In this document: piece after piece, positions 26,356 to 34,989 of the stretch
Position numbering within the stretch: the first letter of the stretch is position 1
How the letters are laid out: every line of letters starts with the position of its first letter
Assembly: GCF_002734285.1 (NCBI RefSeq)
Contig: NZ_NSEA01000019.1
Location: 62,001 to 126,000 of the forward strand
Reading direction: 5' to 3'
Source: Fredinandcohnia onubensis
GTDB taxonomy: Bacteria; Bacillota; Bacilli; Bacillales; Bacillaceae_L
DNA length: 64,000 bases
The notes under the pieces: model-generated
The model's database searches: none
What the model was told of the DNA's origin: nothing
The model's input: the letters and a program-made list of their open reading frames with translations, nothing else
Made by a program: the position numbers and the translations under genes

Positions 26356-26384
26356 AGGGACAGAGGGACAGGTCCCTCGTCCCA
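26356..26384 (+). repeat. REP-2 nested hairpin
   Basis: A consensus copy directly behind the cluster terminator and 20 bases before a composite element. Confidence 0.88.
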
Positions 26385-26403
26385 GAACCATTTTAAAGAA
26401 AAA

Positions 26404-26622
26404 GAAATTATTACGGTACTATTAATTTACTCCAACCTGTACTAATCGCGAAATTTTATTTCAAACAAACGTTTGATTAGTGGTCTAACGCTACAGTACC
26501 AAGCCTTTTCATTTTCAATCAAACGCTTGATTGGACGAGTTTTTAGGTGGATAAGAGCTGCTGTTATAGTGGTGAAACGAGGTGAATTACTATTCTAAAC
26601 TTAGGGCGCAGCCCCTCAAGAG
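26404..26622 (+). repeat. Composite intergenic element, copy 2
   Basis: It contains CCTGTACTAATCGCG, the palindrome TCAAACAAACGTTTGATT, a second palindrome CAATCAAACGCTTGATTG (about 26517-26534), then CTGTTATA and AATTACTATTCTAAA at the right end. The order is the same as in the other copies; the left hairpin arm is degraded. I see nothing else in 26623-26690. Confidence 0.6.
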
Positions 26623-26690
26623 GTGTGTGAGGCGTTGGATGGAGGGAAACCCAGCTTTTTAGAACAACAGGAGTAGGCATAGATATGTTC

Positions 26691-27173
26691 TTATAACTTC
26701 CCTCTGATCCTACGTAATAATCCTTTACGGTACATTTTAAAGAGAAATTTGACGATAAAGTAAATGCAAATAGAGAAAAGAAGGGTATTGATCAAAGCCC
26801 CCTCCAGAAATGTAAAGCCTTTTGAAAAAAAGCTATTTACTCCATCTAACGTATGTTCCAGAGCATCTGCGTAGGCAACATCCTCGAGCTCGTCTACCTT
26901 CGTACTCTTATCAAATAGAAGACTACCAACTTTATAATTTAACAAGAATAACACTGGCCACAATGGAGCTCCAAGAACACCACTTACAAGGGCTGCCACT
27001 GTATTACTCTTAACTAATTTTGCTAGGCCGACCGAGAGAATCACACCAAGTCCAAAGGTTGGATACCAATTTGGTATAAACCCCAATGTAAACCCAAGTG
27101 CCACCTGATGAGGGCTATCGTTAACTCTAAGTATACGCACAAGATTATATTTAAACTTTCGACCTAAATTCAT
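26691..27173 (-). CDS. DUF2062-family membrane protein
   Basis: The product of about 160 residues has the DUF2062 pattern: SPHQVALGFTLGFIPNWYPTFGLGVILSVGLAKLVKSNTVAAL followed by LGAPLWPVLFLLNYKVG, then a polar loop and a C-terminal membrane helix ending in a basic tail (RKGLLRRIRGKL). The function of the family is not established. GGAGG is ten bases from ATG 27173. An in-frame GTG at 27182 abuts the ribosome site and is less likely. Confidence 0.8.
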   Translation of the reverse strand: MNLGRKFKYNLVRILRVNDSPHQVALGFTLGFIPNWYPTFGLGVILSVGLAKLVKSNTVAALVSGVLGAPLWPVLFLLNYKVGSLLFDKSTKVDELEDVAYADALEHTLDGVNSFFSKGFTFLEGALINTLLFSICIYFIVKFLFKMYRKGLLRRIRGKL

Positions 27174-27292
27174 ATCGGTCACGCCTCCAAATGTTCAAGA
27201 CAAGCACTTTATCCAGCTATGTATCTAGTGTATCATACGCTAAAAACTTAAATGAGGAAAAGTACAAAAGGGAAAAAGACGATTGGGGAGAA

Positions 27293-27322
27293 GTGGGACA
27301 AGGGACCTGTCCCCGTGACCCA
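27293..27322 (-). repeat. REP-2 nested hairpin, reverse orientation
   Basis: GTGGGACAAGGGAC pairs with GTCCCCGTGACCCA; read on the minus strand it matches the other copies. Confidence 0.85.
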
Positions 27323-27359
27323 TCTCAATAAAAAAAGTAACAGAAAATTTAAAAAGTAT

Positions 27360-27388
27360 TTGACATTCGATATTGGAGGTTATATATT
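27360..27388 (+). promoter_or_regulatory. Sigma-A promoter of the frl operon
   Basis: TTGACA (27360-27365), a 17-base spacer and TATATT (27383-27388), 47 bases before the frlB start. Confidence 0.75.
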
Positions 27389-27397
27389 TTTATTAAG

Positions 27398-27411
27398 ACA
27401 TCATATGATGT
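27398..27411. promoter_or_regulatory. Candidate FrlR operator
   Basis: ACATCATATGATGT is a perfect 14-base palindrome starting about 10 bases after the -10 box, where a repressor would act. FrlR (GntR type) is encoded at the end of the same operon. No second copy was found, so the assignment is by position only. Confidence 0.5.
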
Positions 27412-27434
27412 TATATAAAACGGAGGTGCTAGAA

Positions 27435-28409
27435 ATGAAACAAGAACATGTTAAGCAAATTTCTGATGTGGTAAAAGCGGTAAAGGAAATCGAGGTTAAG
27501 AATTTTTATTTTGTAGCCTGTGGAGGTTCAATGGCCTCATTAGGAACGGGAGATTACTTCGTAGATCGTGAACTTGATATACCAACTAGACTCTATACAT
27601 CAAATGAATTTGTTCACAGTGCTCCTAAAGGACTAGGAAAAGGTAGTGTGGTTATCCTACGTTCGCATTCTGGTACTACACCTGAAACAGTAGAAGCTGC
27701 GAGATTTGCAAGGGAACAAGGTGCATTAACAATTGCTATTTCTATGGATGTTGAATCTCCACTTTGTAAAGCTGCTGAATACACCGTACATTACAACTAC
27801 AAAGATGGTTCAAATGCAATTGATGGGGAAGTTGGAATCTATTTCAGTCTTGTTTTTCAACTTTTACAAGCGCTTTCTCCGAATGAAAAATATGAAAGAG
27901 TGTTAAAACAGTTAGAGAATTTAGAAACACTTTTAGATACAAATAAAAAACAAACGATTGATCGTGCATTTGAGTGGGGCAAGGAAAATAAGAGAGAAAA
28001 GCTAATCTATACCATGGGTAGTGGTGTATACTTTCACCAAGCCTATTCCTTTACTAGCTGCTTATTAATGGAGATGCTCTGGATTCATTCAAATGCTATT
28101 CACACTGGGGAGTTCTTCCATGGACCATTCGAAATCACGGATGATAATGTTCCGTTCCTAATTGTGAAAGGTGAAGGAGCCAATCGCCCATTGGATGAAA
28201 GAGCGATTACGTTTGCTCAAAAGTTTAGTAAAAATGTAGAAGTCGTGGATGTGGCAGAACTGGATTTCACTGGGATAGATAAGGATCTTAAAGAATACTT
28301 TGGACCAGCCATTGTAGGTGCCGTATTACGCCAATATGCGGACGGTCTAGCTGAACATACAGGTCACCCACTTTCAGTACGTAGATATATGTGGAAAATG
28401 GAATATTAA
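27435..28409 (+). CDS. frlB: Fructosamine 6-phosphate deglycase (SIS domain)
   Basis: The product of about 324 residues has two SIS domains: FYFVACGGSMASLGTGDYF, VILRSHSGTTPETVEAARFAREQGALTIAISM, then YTMGSGVYFHQAYSF and HTGEFFHGPFEI. In B. subtilis FrlB splits 6-phosphofructosamines, made by FrlD, into glucose 6-phosphate and an amino acid. ATG 27435 follows CGGAGGTGCTAGAA. The frame is open back to 27252, but that part overlaps the promoter and a REP-2 repeat. It is first in an frlBONMD-frlR layout. Confidence 0.9.
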   Translation: MKQEHVKQISDVVKAVKEIEVKNFYFVACGGSMASLGTGDYFVDRELDIPTRLYTSNEFVHSAPKGLGKGSVVILRSHSGTTPETVEAARFAREQGALTIAISMDVESPLCKAAEYTVHYNYKDGSNAIDGEVGIYFSLVFQLLQALSPNEKYERVLKQLENLETLLDTNKKQTIDRAFEWGKENKREKLIYTMGSGVYFHQAYSFTSCLLMEMLWIHSNAIHTGEFFHGPFEITDDNVPFLIVKGEGANRPLDERAITFAQKFSKNVEVVDVAELDFTGIDKDLKEYFGPAIVGAVLRQYADGLAEHTGHPLSVRRYMWKMEY

Positions 28410-28618
28410 TAGCGCGGTATTAGAGTTTTCTAGAATAATAGATTGCTAGCATTATGATTCAATACACTTGTGATTCATAGGAGTAGTTCCTTGTGAGACA
28501 TTACAATCGTGGTCATACATACCGAGTGACGATGGTATGACTGGAATAGACAGCTAATGAACTCACTCCTGCCTTGAATTATCTGAATAGATAAATAATT
28601 TAAAGGGAGTGAATATAG

Positions 28619-29890
28619 ATGAAAAGGTTTCTGTCGCTTTTAGCCATTTTGCTAATTCTAGTTCCGGTAGTAGCAGCTTGCTCTGATTCATCATCTACAA
28701 AAGAAGCAGAAGGAGATAAGGTTGTGATAGACTTTTTTCACAGATGGCCAAACGAACCTCGTAAATCTTTTTATGATGAAAAAATTAAAGAGTTTGAAGC
28801 TGCTCATCCAAATGTCAAAATCAATGTTGATGCCGTCTTAAATGATTCCTATAAGGAAAAAATTAGAGTCCTAGTTTCAAACGATGACCTTCCAGATGTT
28901 TTCACATCTTGGTCTGATTCATTTGCTATGAATCTTGTATCTTCCGAACGTATTATGGCTTTGGACGAAATCATTAATGAGGATACGGAGTGGTCGGGAA
29001 AGATTATTGAATCTCAATTTTCTGGTTTCACTTTTGATGATAAAACGTATGGTATTCCATTTACAATTGATGGAAAAGCATTTTTCTACAATACAAAGAT
29101 TTTTGAGGAACACAATCTCAAAGCACCTACAACCTATGATGAACTAATTGATGTATTAGATGCCCTTCAAGCTGCTGGTTATGAAACACCACTTGTTGAG
29201 GGATTAACAAATGGTTGGGCAATCTCTCATTATCTAGGAACGATTTTTCAACGGGTATTAGACCCTGCCGTAACCGCTACTGATTATGTGGACGGTTCAG
29301 GCGAATTTACTGATCCTGGTTATATCCGTGGGTTAGAAATCTTTAAAGAACTCACATCTTACATGGGCGACGTTTCAACTGCGATTGACCATGAAGCTGC
29401 ACGTAATATGTTTGGTAATGAAGAAGCTCCAATTGTATATATGCAATTTGCTGAAATCAAAATGGTAGAAGAAATGGGTTTAACGGACATTGGTTTCTTT
29501 GATTTCCCTGCGATTGAGGGTGGAAAAGGGGATTCTAAAGCTCTAACAGGTGCACCAGAAGGTTGGATGTTAAGTAAAAACGCACCAAAAGAGGCAGTGG
29601 AATTCTTGAAATTCCTAACCTCTGAGGAAACGGCGTACGATTTTACAAAAACAGATGGTCAATTGAATGCAATTAAAGGAGCTGTAGATGCTGAAAATTC
29701 ATCCGAGACAAGCATGGCAGCATACGATATCGTCCTAAACGCAAGCGCAACTGCTCCATGGTTTGATAATGCGGTCAATATTAATATTGCAGATATCTTT
29801 ATGAGAGGCGGACAGTCGTTAGCAACTGGTGATGCAACACCGGAAGATATCATGAAAGAAGTTCAAGCTGAAGCAGCTAAATTAAAATAG
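28619..29890 (+). CDS. frlO: Fructosamine ABC importer substrate-binding lipoprotein
   Basis: The 423-residue extracellular binding protein of the CUT1 sugar type has a lipobox (VVAACSDSS) and HRWPNEPRKSFYDEKIKEFEAAHPNVKINV. YGIPFTIDGKAFFYNTKIFEEH and a late LTGAPEGWMLSKNAPKEAVEFLKFLTSEE are also present. By its place between frlB and two permease genes it should bind amino-acid/sugar Amadori products. The 208-base space before it holds GTCATAC..GTATGAC arms (28513-28541) and nothing else clear. Confidence 0.88.
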   Translation: MKRFLSLLAILLILVPVVAACSDSSSTKEAEGDKVVIDFFHRWPNEPRKSFYDEKIKEFEAAHPNVKINVDAVLNDSYKEKIRVLVSNDDLPDVFTSWSDSFAMNLVSSERIMALDEIINEDTEWSGKIIESQFSGFTFDDKTYGIPFTIDGKAFFYNTKIFEEHNLKAPTTYDELIDVLDALQAAGYETPLVEGLTNGWAISHYLGTIFQRVLDPAVTATDYVDGSGEFTDPGYIRGLEIFKELTSYMGDVSTAIDHEAARNMFGNEEAPIVYMQFAEIKMVEEMGLTDIGFFDFPAIEGGKGDSKALTGAPEGWMLSKNAPKEAVEFLKFLTSEETAYDFTKTDGQLNAIKGAVDAENSSETSMAAYDIVLNASATAPWFDNAVNINIADIFMRGGQSLATGDATPEDIMKEVQAEAAKLK

Positions 29891-29906
29891 TAAGCGCTTT
29901 TATATC

Positions 29907-29948
29907 GAAACTTAAGATTCAGTATCGTAACTCTGAGTCTTAAGTTTC
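29907..29948 (+). promoter_or_regulatory. Intercistronic stem-loop after frlO
   Basis: GAAACTTAAGATTCAG pairs with CTGAGTCTTAAGTTTC (one G-U pair) around a ten-base loop, without a T run. It probably sets the ratio of binding protein to permease. Confidence 0.75.
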
Positions 29949-30019
29949 ACTTCAAATAGTAGATAAAATGATTCTTTAGAGAATATTCCAGGCTAAATTG
30001 ATTGTTGGGGGTGAAGCGT

Positions 30020-30904
30020 ATGTTAAGAAAGAGAAGTATATTGATCCCTGTACTCTTCTTACTACCGAGTATTGTTTTTCTTGCCACTTTTGTCTATTTT
30101 CCTCTCGTTCAGAATTTCTACAATAGCTTCTTCGACTTTTCCGTTTTTTCACAAAAGAAGACTTTTGTAGGGTTTGAGAACTTTAAAAATTTATTAGGTG
30201 ACAAAGTCGTTCTTACCGCGATTGGTAATAACTTTAAATATATGATCATTTCCGTTTTCCTACAGGTCGGGTTTGCACTAGTGTTGGCGTATATCTTAGA
30301 GGATAAAATCTTTCGAAAAGCTGCTCCAATTTTGAGAGTCATCTATTTTATGCCGGTTATGGTTTCTATTTCTGTAATCGCATTGCTATTCGGGTTTATC
30401 TATAATCCACAAATGGGTATTTTAAATAGTTTTTTAGAATTAATTGGTTTAGAAGAATGGGCCAAGCCTTGGTTGGGTAATTCTAGTACGGCGATATATG
30501 CAGTAATTGCAATGTCACAATGGCAAAGTATTGGTTTTATCATGATGCTATTCATCGTGGCAATTCAGAAAATACCTCAAGAATTATATGAAGCCGCTGA
30601 TATTGATGGGGCGGGGAAAATTCGCAAGTTTATAAGTGTTACGGTTCCCCAAGTTAGAGAGACTATTTTCGTTAACACCCTCATCACGGTAACAGGATCG
30701 ATGCTCGTGTTCAATGAACCATACATTTTGACAAACGGTGGTCCTGGTTTTAGTTCTATCACGATGTCTGTTCATATGTATCAACAAGGTTTTGTGAAGG
30801 ATAATATGGGGTACGCCTCGACGATTGCCATTGTTATTTTTATGATTACGGCCATTCTTGCAGTTATCCAAATACGATTGTCGCGTACAGGAAAGGGTGA
30901 TTAA
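30020..30904 (+). CDS. frlN: Fructosamine ABC importer permease 1
   Basis: A MalF-type permease with six membrane segments and the EAA loop ELYEAADIDGAGKIRKFISVTVPQVR, which contacts the ATPase. ATG 30020 follows GGGGGTGAAGCGT; the frame extends to TTG 30002 without a better site. It ends one base before frlM. No ATPase gene lies in the operon. Confidence 0.9.
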   Translation: MLRKRSILIPVLFLLPSIVFLATFVYFPLVQNFYNSFFDFSVFSQKKTFVGFENFKNLLGDKVVLTAIGNNFKYMIISVFLQVGFALVLAYILEDKIFRKAAPILRVIYFMPVMVSISVIALLFGFIYNPQMGILNSFLELIGLEEWAKPWLGNSSTAIYAVIAMSQWQSIGFIMMLFIVAIQKIPQELYEAADIDGAGKIRKFISVTVPQVRETIFVNTLITVTGSMLVFNEPYILTNGGPGFSSITMSVHMYQQGFVKDNMGYASTIAIVIFMITAILAVIQIRLSRTGKGD

Positions 30905-30905
30905 C

Positions 30906-31760
30906 ATGGGGAATATAGTAAAATCCACTCGTAGATACCAGAGATTCGGTCTTGGTGAACTTTTTATCACGATCGGATTAATTGTATATGCGGTTATTAT
31001 CCTTTATCCTCTTTTCTGGATGGTTATTTCCTCCATGAAAAGCTATAAAGAAATCTATAATAATGTCTGGGGATTTCCAAGTACGTGGCTCGTTGAAAAC
31101 TATGCAACCGCTTGGTCGAAGGGAATATCAAGCTATTTCGTAAATAGCTTATTTGTTACAGCCATAACAGTGATTTCCGTTGTATTGATTGGGTCAATGG
31201 CGGCATTTGTATTAGCAAGATATCGGACAAAACTGATCGATTTTGCCTTGATTTTTATCATTGGTGGCATGATGATGAACCCAGAGGTTGCCTTGATACC
31301 GTTGTTTAATATACTTAGTAGTTTGGAATTAATCAATACGCACTGGGCACTCATTTTTACGTATATTTCCTACCGACTTCCCTTGGCGGTTTTACTACTG
31401 CGTGCTTATTTCTTGAGTATACCTCGTGAACTAGAAGAATCAGCGATTATCGATGGATGCAGTGAATTTGGAATCTATCGCAGAATCTATCTTCCAATGT
31501 CTGTACCAATTATCATTACTGTTATAGTATTAACTTCATACTATGCTTGGAATGAGTTCTTATTTGCTACCATTTTTATCGAATCAAACGACTTAAAGAC
31601 GATTCCATCAGGATTGATGAACTTCCGAGATGCGTTACGTACGGATTGGGGTGTTCTTCTAGCAGGTATGGTTATGTCTGCTGCTCCAATGGTTTTACTG
31701 CTTATTTTCCTTCAAAAATATCTAGTAAGAGGGCTATCTGAGGGTTCTGTAAAAGGTTAA
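30906..31760 (+). CDS. frlM: Fructosamine ABC importer permease 2
   Basis: A MalG-type permease with six membrane segments and the EAA loop ELEESAIIDGCSEFGIYRRIYLPMSVP. The C-terminus ends in the usual KYLVRGLSEGSVKG. ATG 30906 follows AAAGGGTGATTAAC; the frame runs back into frlN, but that part overlaps its end. Translation is coupled to frlN. Confidence 0.9.
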   Translation: MGNIVKSTRRYQRFGLGELFITIGLIVYAVIILYPLFWMVISSMKSYKEIYNNVWGFPSTWLVENYATAWSKGISSYFVNSLFVTAITVISVVLIGSMAAFVLARYRTKLIDFALIFIIGGMMMNPEVALIPLFNILSSLELINTHWALIFTYISYRLPLAVLLLRAYFLSIPRELEESAIIDGCSEFGIYRRIYLPMSVPIIITVIVLTSYYAWNEFLFATIFIESNDLKTIPSGLMNFRDALRTDWGVLLAGMVMSAAPMVLLLIFLQKYLVRGLSEGSVKG

Positions 31761-31774
31761 TAGAAAGGTGAGTT

Positions 31775-32596
31775 ATGATGAAACTAATCGCAATTGGTGA
31801 TAATGTAGTAGATTGTTATTTGGATCAGGGGCTATACTACCCAGGTGGAAATGCTGTTAATGTTGCAGTAAATGGCAAGCGCTCAGGTGCAGAAGAGGTA
31901 GGCTATATTGGTGTTTTTGCAACAGATGATAAAGCCCAACATCTTAAAGCAGTTCTTACGAAGGAGGGTATTCGCTACCACCGCTCAAGAGTGGTAGAGG
32001 GTAAAAGTGGGCAACCACGTGTCAACCTAACAGAAGAAGGCGACCGAGTTTTCGTATTTAGCCCGAAGGATACTGTTCAACATCTCGTTAAAATGAGGCT
32101 AGTAGAGGGAGATTATGACTATATAAAATCCTTTGATGTATGCCATACAAGCTGCTATTCATGGCTTGAGGACGAGTTACCAACCCTTTCAAAACAAATC
32201 GATGTCTCGTTTGACTTCTCGGAAAATAGAGACCCAGAATACTTGCAAAAGGTCTGCCCGCACATTTCCATCGGCTTCTTCTCAGGAGCAGACTTACGTG
32301 ATGAAGAAATCGAGAATCTTCTTGCAACACTAGAAGGGTATAATCTGAAAGTAGTTGGAATCACGAGAGGTTCCAAACCAGCGATCTTCGCGCATAATGG
32401 CAAGCTCTATAAACAAGAGGTACTGAAGACAGAAGTTGTGGACACAATGGGAGCGGGTGACAGCTTTATCGGTGCATTCTTAACTTCCTTTTACAATCAT
32501 AATAGTATGGAAGACTCATTATATGCAGCAGCCCAAAGTGCAAGTACTACCTGTACATTTTACGGTGGTTTCGGTTATCCGAATAAATTGGAGTAG
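31775..32596 (+). CDS. frlD: Fructosamine 6-kinase (PfkB family)
   Basis: The 273-residue ribokinase-like enzyme has an N-terminal IAIGDNVVDCYLDQG, the substrate site YYPGGNAVNVAVNGKRSG and the C-terminal anion hole VDTMGAGDSFIGAFL with the catalytic Asp. It phosphorylates fructosamines at C6 for FrlB. The short length and lid match FrlD rather than general fructokinases. Confidence 0.9.
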   Translation: MMKLIAIGDNVVDCYLDQGLYYPGGNAVNVAVNGKRSGAEEVGYIGVFATDDKAQHLKAVLTKEGIRYHRSRVVEGKSGQPRVNLTEEGDRVFVFSPKDTVQHLVKMRLVEGDYDYIKSFDVCHTSCYSWLEDELPTLSKQIDVSFDFSENRDPEYLQKVCPHISIGFFSGADLRDEEIENLLATLEGYNLKVVGITRGSKPAIFAHNGKLYKQEVLKTEVVDTMGAGDSFIGAFLTSFYNHNSMEDSLYAAAQSASTTCTFYGGFGYPNKLE

Positions 32597-32720
32597 GTAG
32601 AGGGTACAAACAAACTGAAAGGTCTTGGTTTGGTCAAAAAGTCTAAAGAGGATATGTTTGAAAGACAGTTAAACATTAGGTATATTTAAATTGTAGGAAT
32701 ATTTGTAAAAGAGGTAGCTT

Positions 32721-33467
32721 ATGAAAAATGACAAATCCGTTAGTTCAGAGAGTCGCGTCCTATTATATGAACAAGTCATGCTTGGAATCAAAGATATGAT
32801 CGCTAATGGAGAGATCAAGCCAGGACAAAAATTACCCAATGAACAAGAACTATGTACTCTGTTTGATACAAGCAGAATTACCGTCCGTAGAGCTTTAAAA
32901 GAGCTTGAGAACGAAGGAGTCATTGAAATTCTGCATGGAAAGGGCACCTTTGTCAAAAGTATCAAGCAATCCCTTCATATCTTAAATCTAAAAGGATTTA
33001 CAGAAGGGCTTTCGGCAGGGGAAGAGAACAATTTTTCAAAAAAGATTATCTCCAATAAAATCATCACCGCAGATCGTCATTTGATGGAAATCTTCAATCG
33101 GAACGAAGCCTTTGAAGTCGTCGAGTTAGTACGTATCGTACATGATGTAAACGGTGTCTTTAGTCTTGATTATGCATATCTTCCAAACGACATCTATAAA
33201 GGAATTTCTGAAAAAATTAAAGATAACGTCTCAACTTTTCAGCTCATTCATAACGACTATGGCATCGAATTCAAACGCGTACAGAAAAACATAGAAGTCG
33301 TCATGCCAACAAGCGAATTAAGCAATTTAATGGACATCACAAGAATTGATCCATTAGTCCAAGTCACCAAAGTAATACAAGGCGAAAACGACGAACCCGT
33401 GCACTACTCCAAATACTACCTACTCGCCAGCCGCGTCAACTTCTACATCGACATCGGCATGGACTAG
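32721..33467 (+). CDS. frlR: GntR/HutC-family regulator of the frl operon
   Basis: The 248-residue protein has an N-terminal winged helix (LLYEQVMLGIKDMIANGEIKPGQKLPNEQELCTLF, SRITVRRALKELENEGVIEILHGKGTFV) and a UTRA effector domain (FEVVELVRIVHDVNGVFSLDYAYLPNDIYKGI). Position after frlD matches FrlR of B. subtilis. The palindrome at 27398 in front of frlB is a possible site. The 125-base gap from frlD could carry its own promoter. Confidence 0.88.
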   Translation: MKNDKSVSSESRVLLYEQVMLGIKDMIANGEIKPGQKLPNEQELCTLFDTSRITVRRALKELENEGVIEILHGKGTFVKSIKQSLHILNLKGFTEGLSAGEENNFSKKIISNKIITADRHLMEIFNRNEAFEVVELVRIVHDVNGVFSLDYAYLPNDIYKGISEKIKDNVSTFQLIHNDYGIEFKRVQKNIEVVMPTSELSNLMDITRIDPLVQVTKVIQGENDEPVHYSKYYLLASRVNFYIDIGMD

Positions 33468-33496
33468 AAAGACATGGATGTGGGAAACAGGGTTGG

Positions 33497-33525
33497 TGGG
33501 ACAGAGGGACAGGTCCTTTGTCCCA
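33497..33525 (+). repeat. REP-2 nested hairpin
   Basis: TGGGACAGAGGGAC and GGTCCTTTGTCCCA, 30 bases after the frlR stop. Confidence 0.85.
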
Positions 33526-33542
33526 GAATATAGGATTAAACA

Positions 33543-33640
33543 ACAAATTATATTGAAATACCATTGGCGCGATTATACAGTAACCTGTACTAATCGCGCC
33601 ATTTTTGAATTGGGTAATTTTCAATAGTTTAATAGCCTTT
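33543..33640 (+). repeat. Composite intergenic element, copy 3 (truncated), with terminator hairpin
   Basis: The left end AAATTATATTGAAATACC is shared with copy 4. A hairpin GGCGCGATTA..TAATCGCGCC (33566-33600) plus ATTTTTG follows and can terminate frlR transcription. The two AAACGTTT palindromes are missing. In 33641-33871 I see only the mel promoter. Confidence 0.6.
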
Positions 33641-33791
33641 TATCCACTATTCATCTAGAAACGTTTCTACCTTCTTTTCCAACACTCTGCAAACCGATTT
33701 TTGCAGCTAGTTTTATAGCTTTAATTATGGGCAGATTAGATATCAGCTCTGTTTCCCTGATGTTAAACACAAAATATTTTAATAATTCGTA

Positions 33792-33820
33792 TTGATTTTA
33801 AATTCTGAATAATATACAAT
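33792..33820 (+). promoter_or_regulatory. Probable sigma-A promoter of melR
   Basis: TTGATT, a 17-base spacer and TACAAT, 52 bases before melR. Confidence 0.6.
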
Positions 33821-33871
33821 GAGTTTACAGAAAATTTCTGAGTTTTTTCTGAAATAACTGGAGGGCAAGTC

Positions 33872-34894
33872 ATGAAAGTTACATTAAAAGATATAGCTGA
33901 AAGGGTTAATGTTTCGGTATCAACTGTATCTAGAGTGCTGAACAATACACCGACATCAATAGATGAACAAACACGAAATGAGATTTTTAGTATTTCTAGA
34001 GAGTTAGGATATAAAAAGCATATGAAACCAACAGAAAAAGGCAGAAATATTTCTGAAGTGCAGATTGGTTTATTGTTAAATGATTCAAAAAATAAATACA
34101 AGGATCCATACTTTTCAGAAATTATCTATGGAATTGAACAGGAATTGATGGACCAGGGATTAAATATACAATTTACCCTAGATGAACAGGAATTGCAGGA
34201 TGGCTTGCTGCCGTCTAGGTTTACTGGAGATAACACTGCTATTATTGTTGTTGGTCCACTTAAGGATTCATATCTTCAAATGATAAAAGAACAGGTTTCA
34301 ATCATCATCTCTGTTGGAGGTAACCCCTCTATACCAATTGATTATGTCACACTTGATTTTAAAAAGAGTGCCGTTAATGCGGTTGATTATCTCTTGAAAC
34401 TTGGTCATCGAGACATTGCTTTTATTGGGTCAAATGAACACTCTGGAAGCATTTTAACAGAGGAATCAAGGTATAAAGGATATGAACAAGCTCTAAAAAA
34501 CGCTCATATTCCTATAAAAGAGGAATGGATTAAAAATGGTAGTTTTACAGTTAATGGTGGGTACCATGCTATGAAGGAAATCTTGTCTAAAGATAATCCT
34601 CCTACAGCTTTGTTCATTGCCAGTGATAGGATGAGCTATGGTGCTTATAGGGCGATTCAGGAAAAAGGCTTAACCATACCAAATGATATATCTATTATTT
34701 CCTTTGATGATTTAGAAATGTCGCCATTTATAAACCCGCCTTTGACTACAGTTCGTGTACATAAAGAGGAACTAGGCAGGATATCTGTTAAATTACTATC
34801 AGAACGAATAAAAGATGAAATTACACTTCCATTAACGACCTATTTACCAACTGAGTTAATTGTCCGCAAAAGTTGCGGTAACAATAAAAAATAA
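33872..34894 (+). CDS. melR: LacI-family regulator of the alpha-galactoside operon
   Basis: The 340-residue LacI-type protein has LKDIAERVNVSVSTVSRVLNN at the N-terminus and FIASDRMSYGAYRAIQEKGLTIPNDISIISFDD in the effector domain. Its recognition helix (VSVSTVSR) differs from the VSQSTVS type of the three other LacI proteins here, so it should read a different operator. Gene order melR-E-D-C-A is that of B. subtilis melREDCA. Confidence 0.85.
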   Translation: MKVTLKDIAERVNVSVSTVSRVLNNTPTSIDEQTRNEIFSISRELGYKKHMKPTEKGRNISEVQIGLLLNDSKNKYKDPYFSEIIYGIEQELMDQGLNIQFTLDEQELQDGLLPSRFTGDNTAIIVVGPLKDSYLQMIKEQVSIIISVGGNPSIPIDYVTLDFKKSAVNAVDYLLKLGHRDIAFIGSNEHSGSILTEESRYKGYEQALKNAHIPIKEEWIKNGSFTVNGGYHAMKEILSKDNPPTALFIASDRMSYGAYRAIQEKGLTIPNDISIISFDDLEMSPFINPPLTTVRVHKEELGRISVKLLSERIKDEITLPLTTYLPTELIVRKSCGNNKK

Positions 34895-34989
34895 ATAAAA
34901 GGAGGTATTAGTCTAGTAACTATTATTCTAGCAAAGTCAATAAGAGGAGGGGGATTTAAATGAAAGCGTTTAAAAAAGGAGGAAGTAAA

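Noticed and set aside
29890-29903. cre-like site (AGTAAGCGCTTTTA) after frlO
   Set aside because: Two mismatches to consensus and located inside the operon next to a stop codon, so probably chance.
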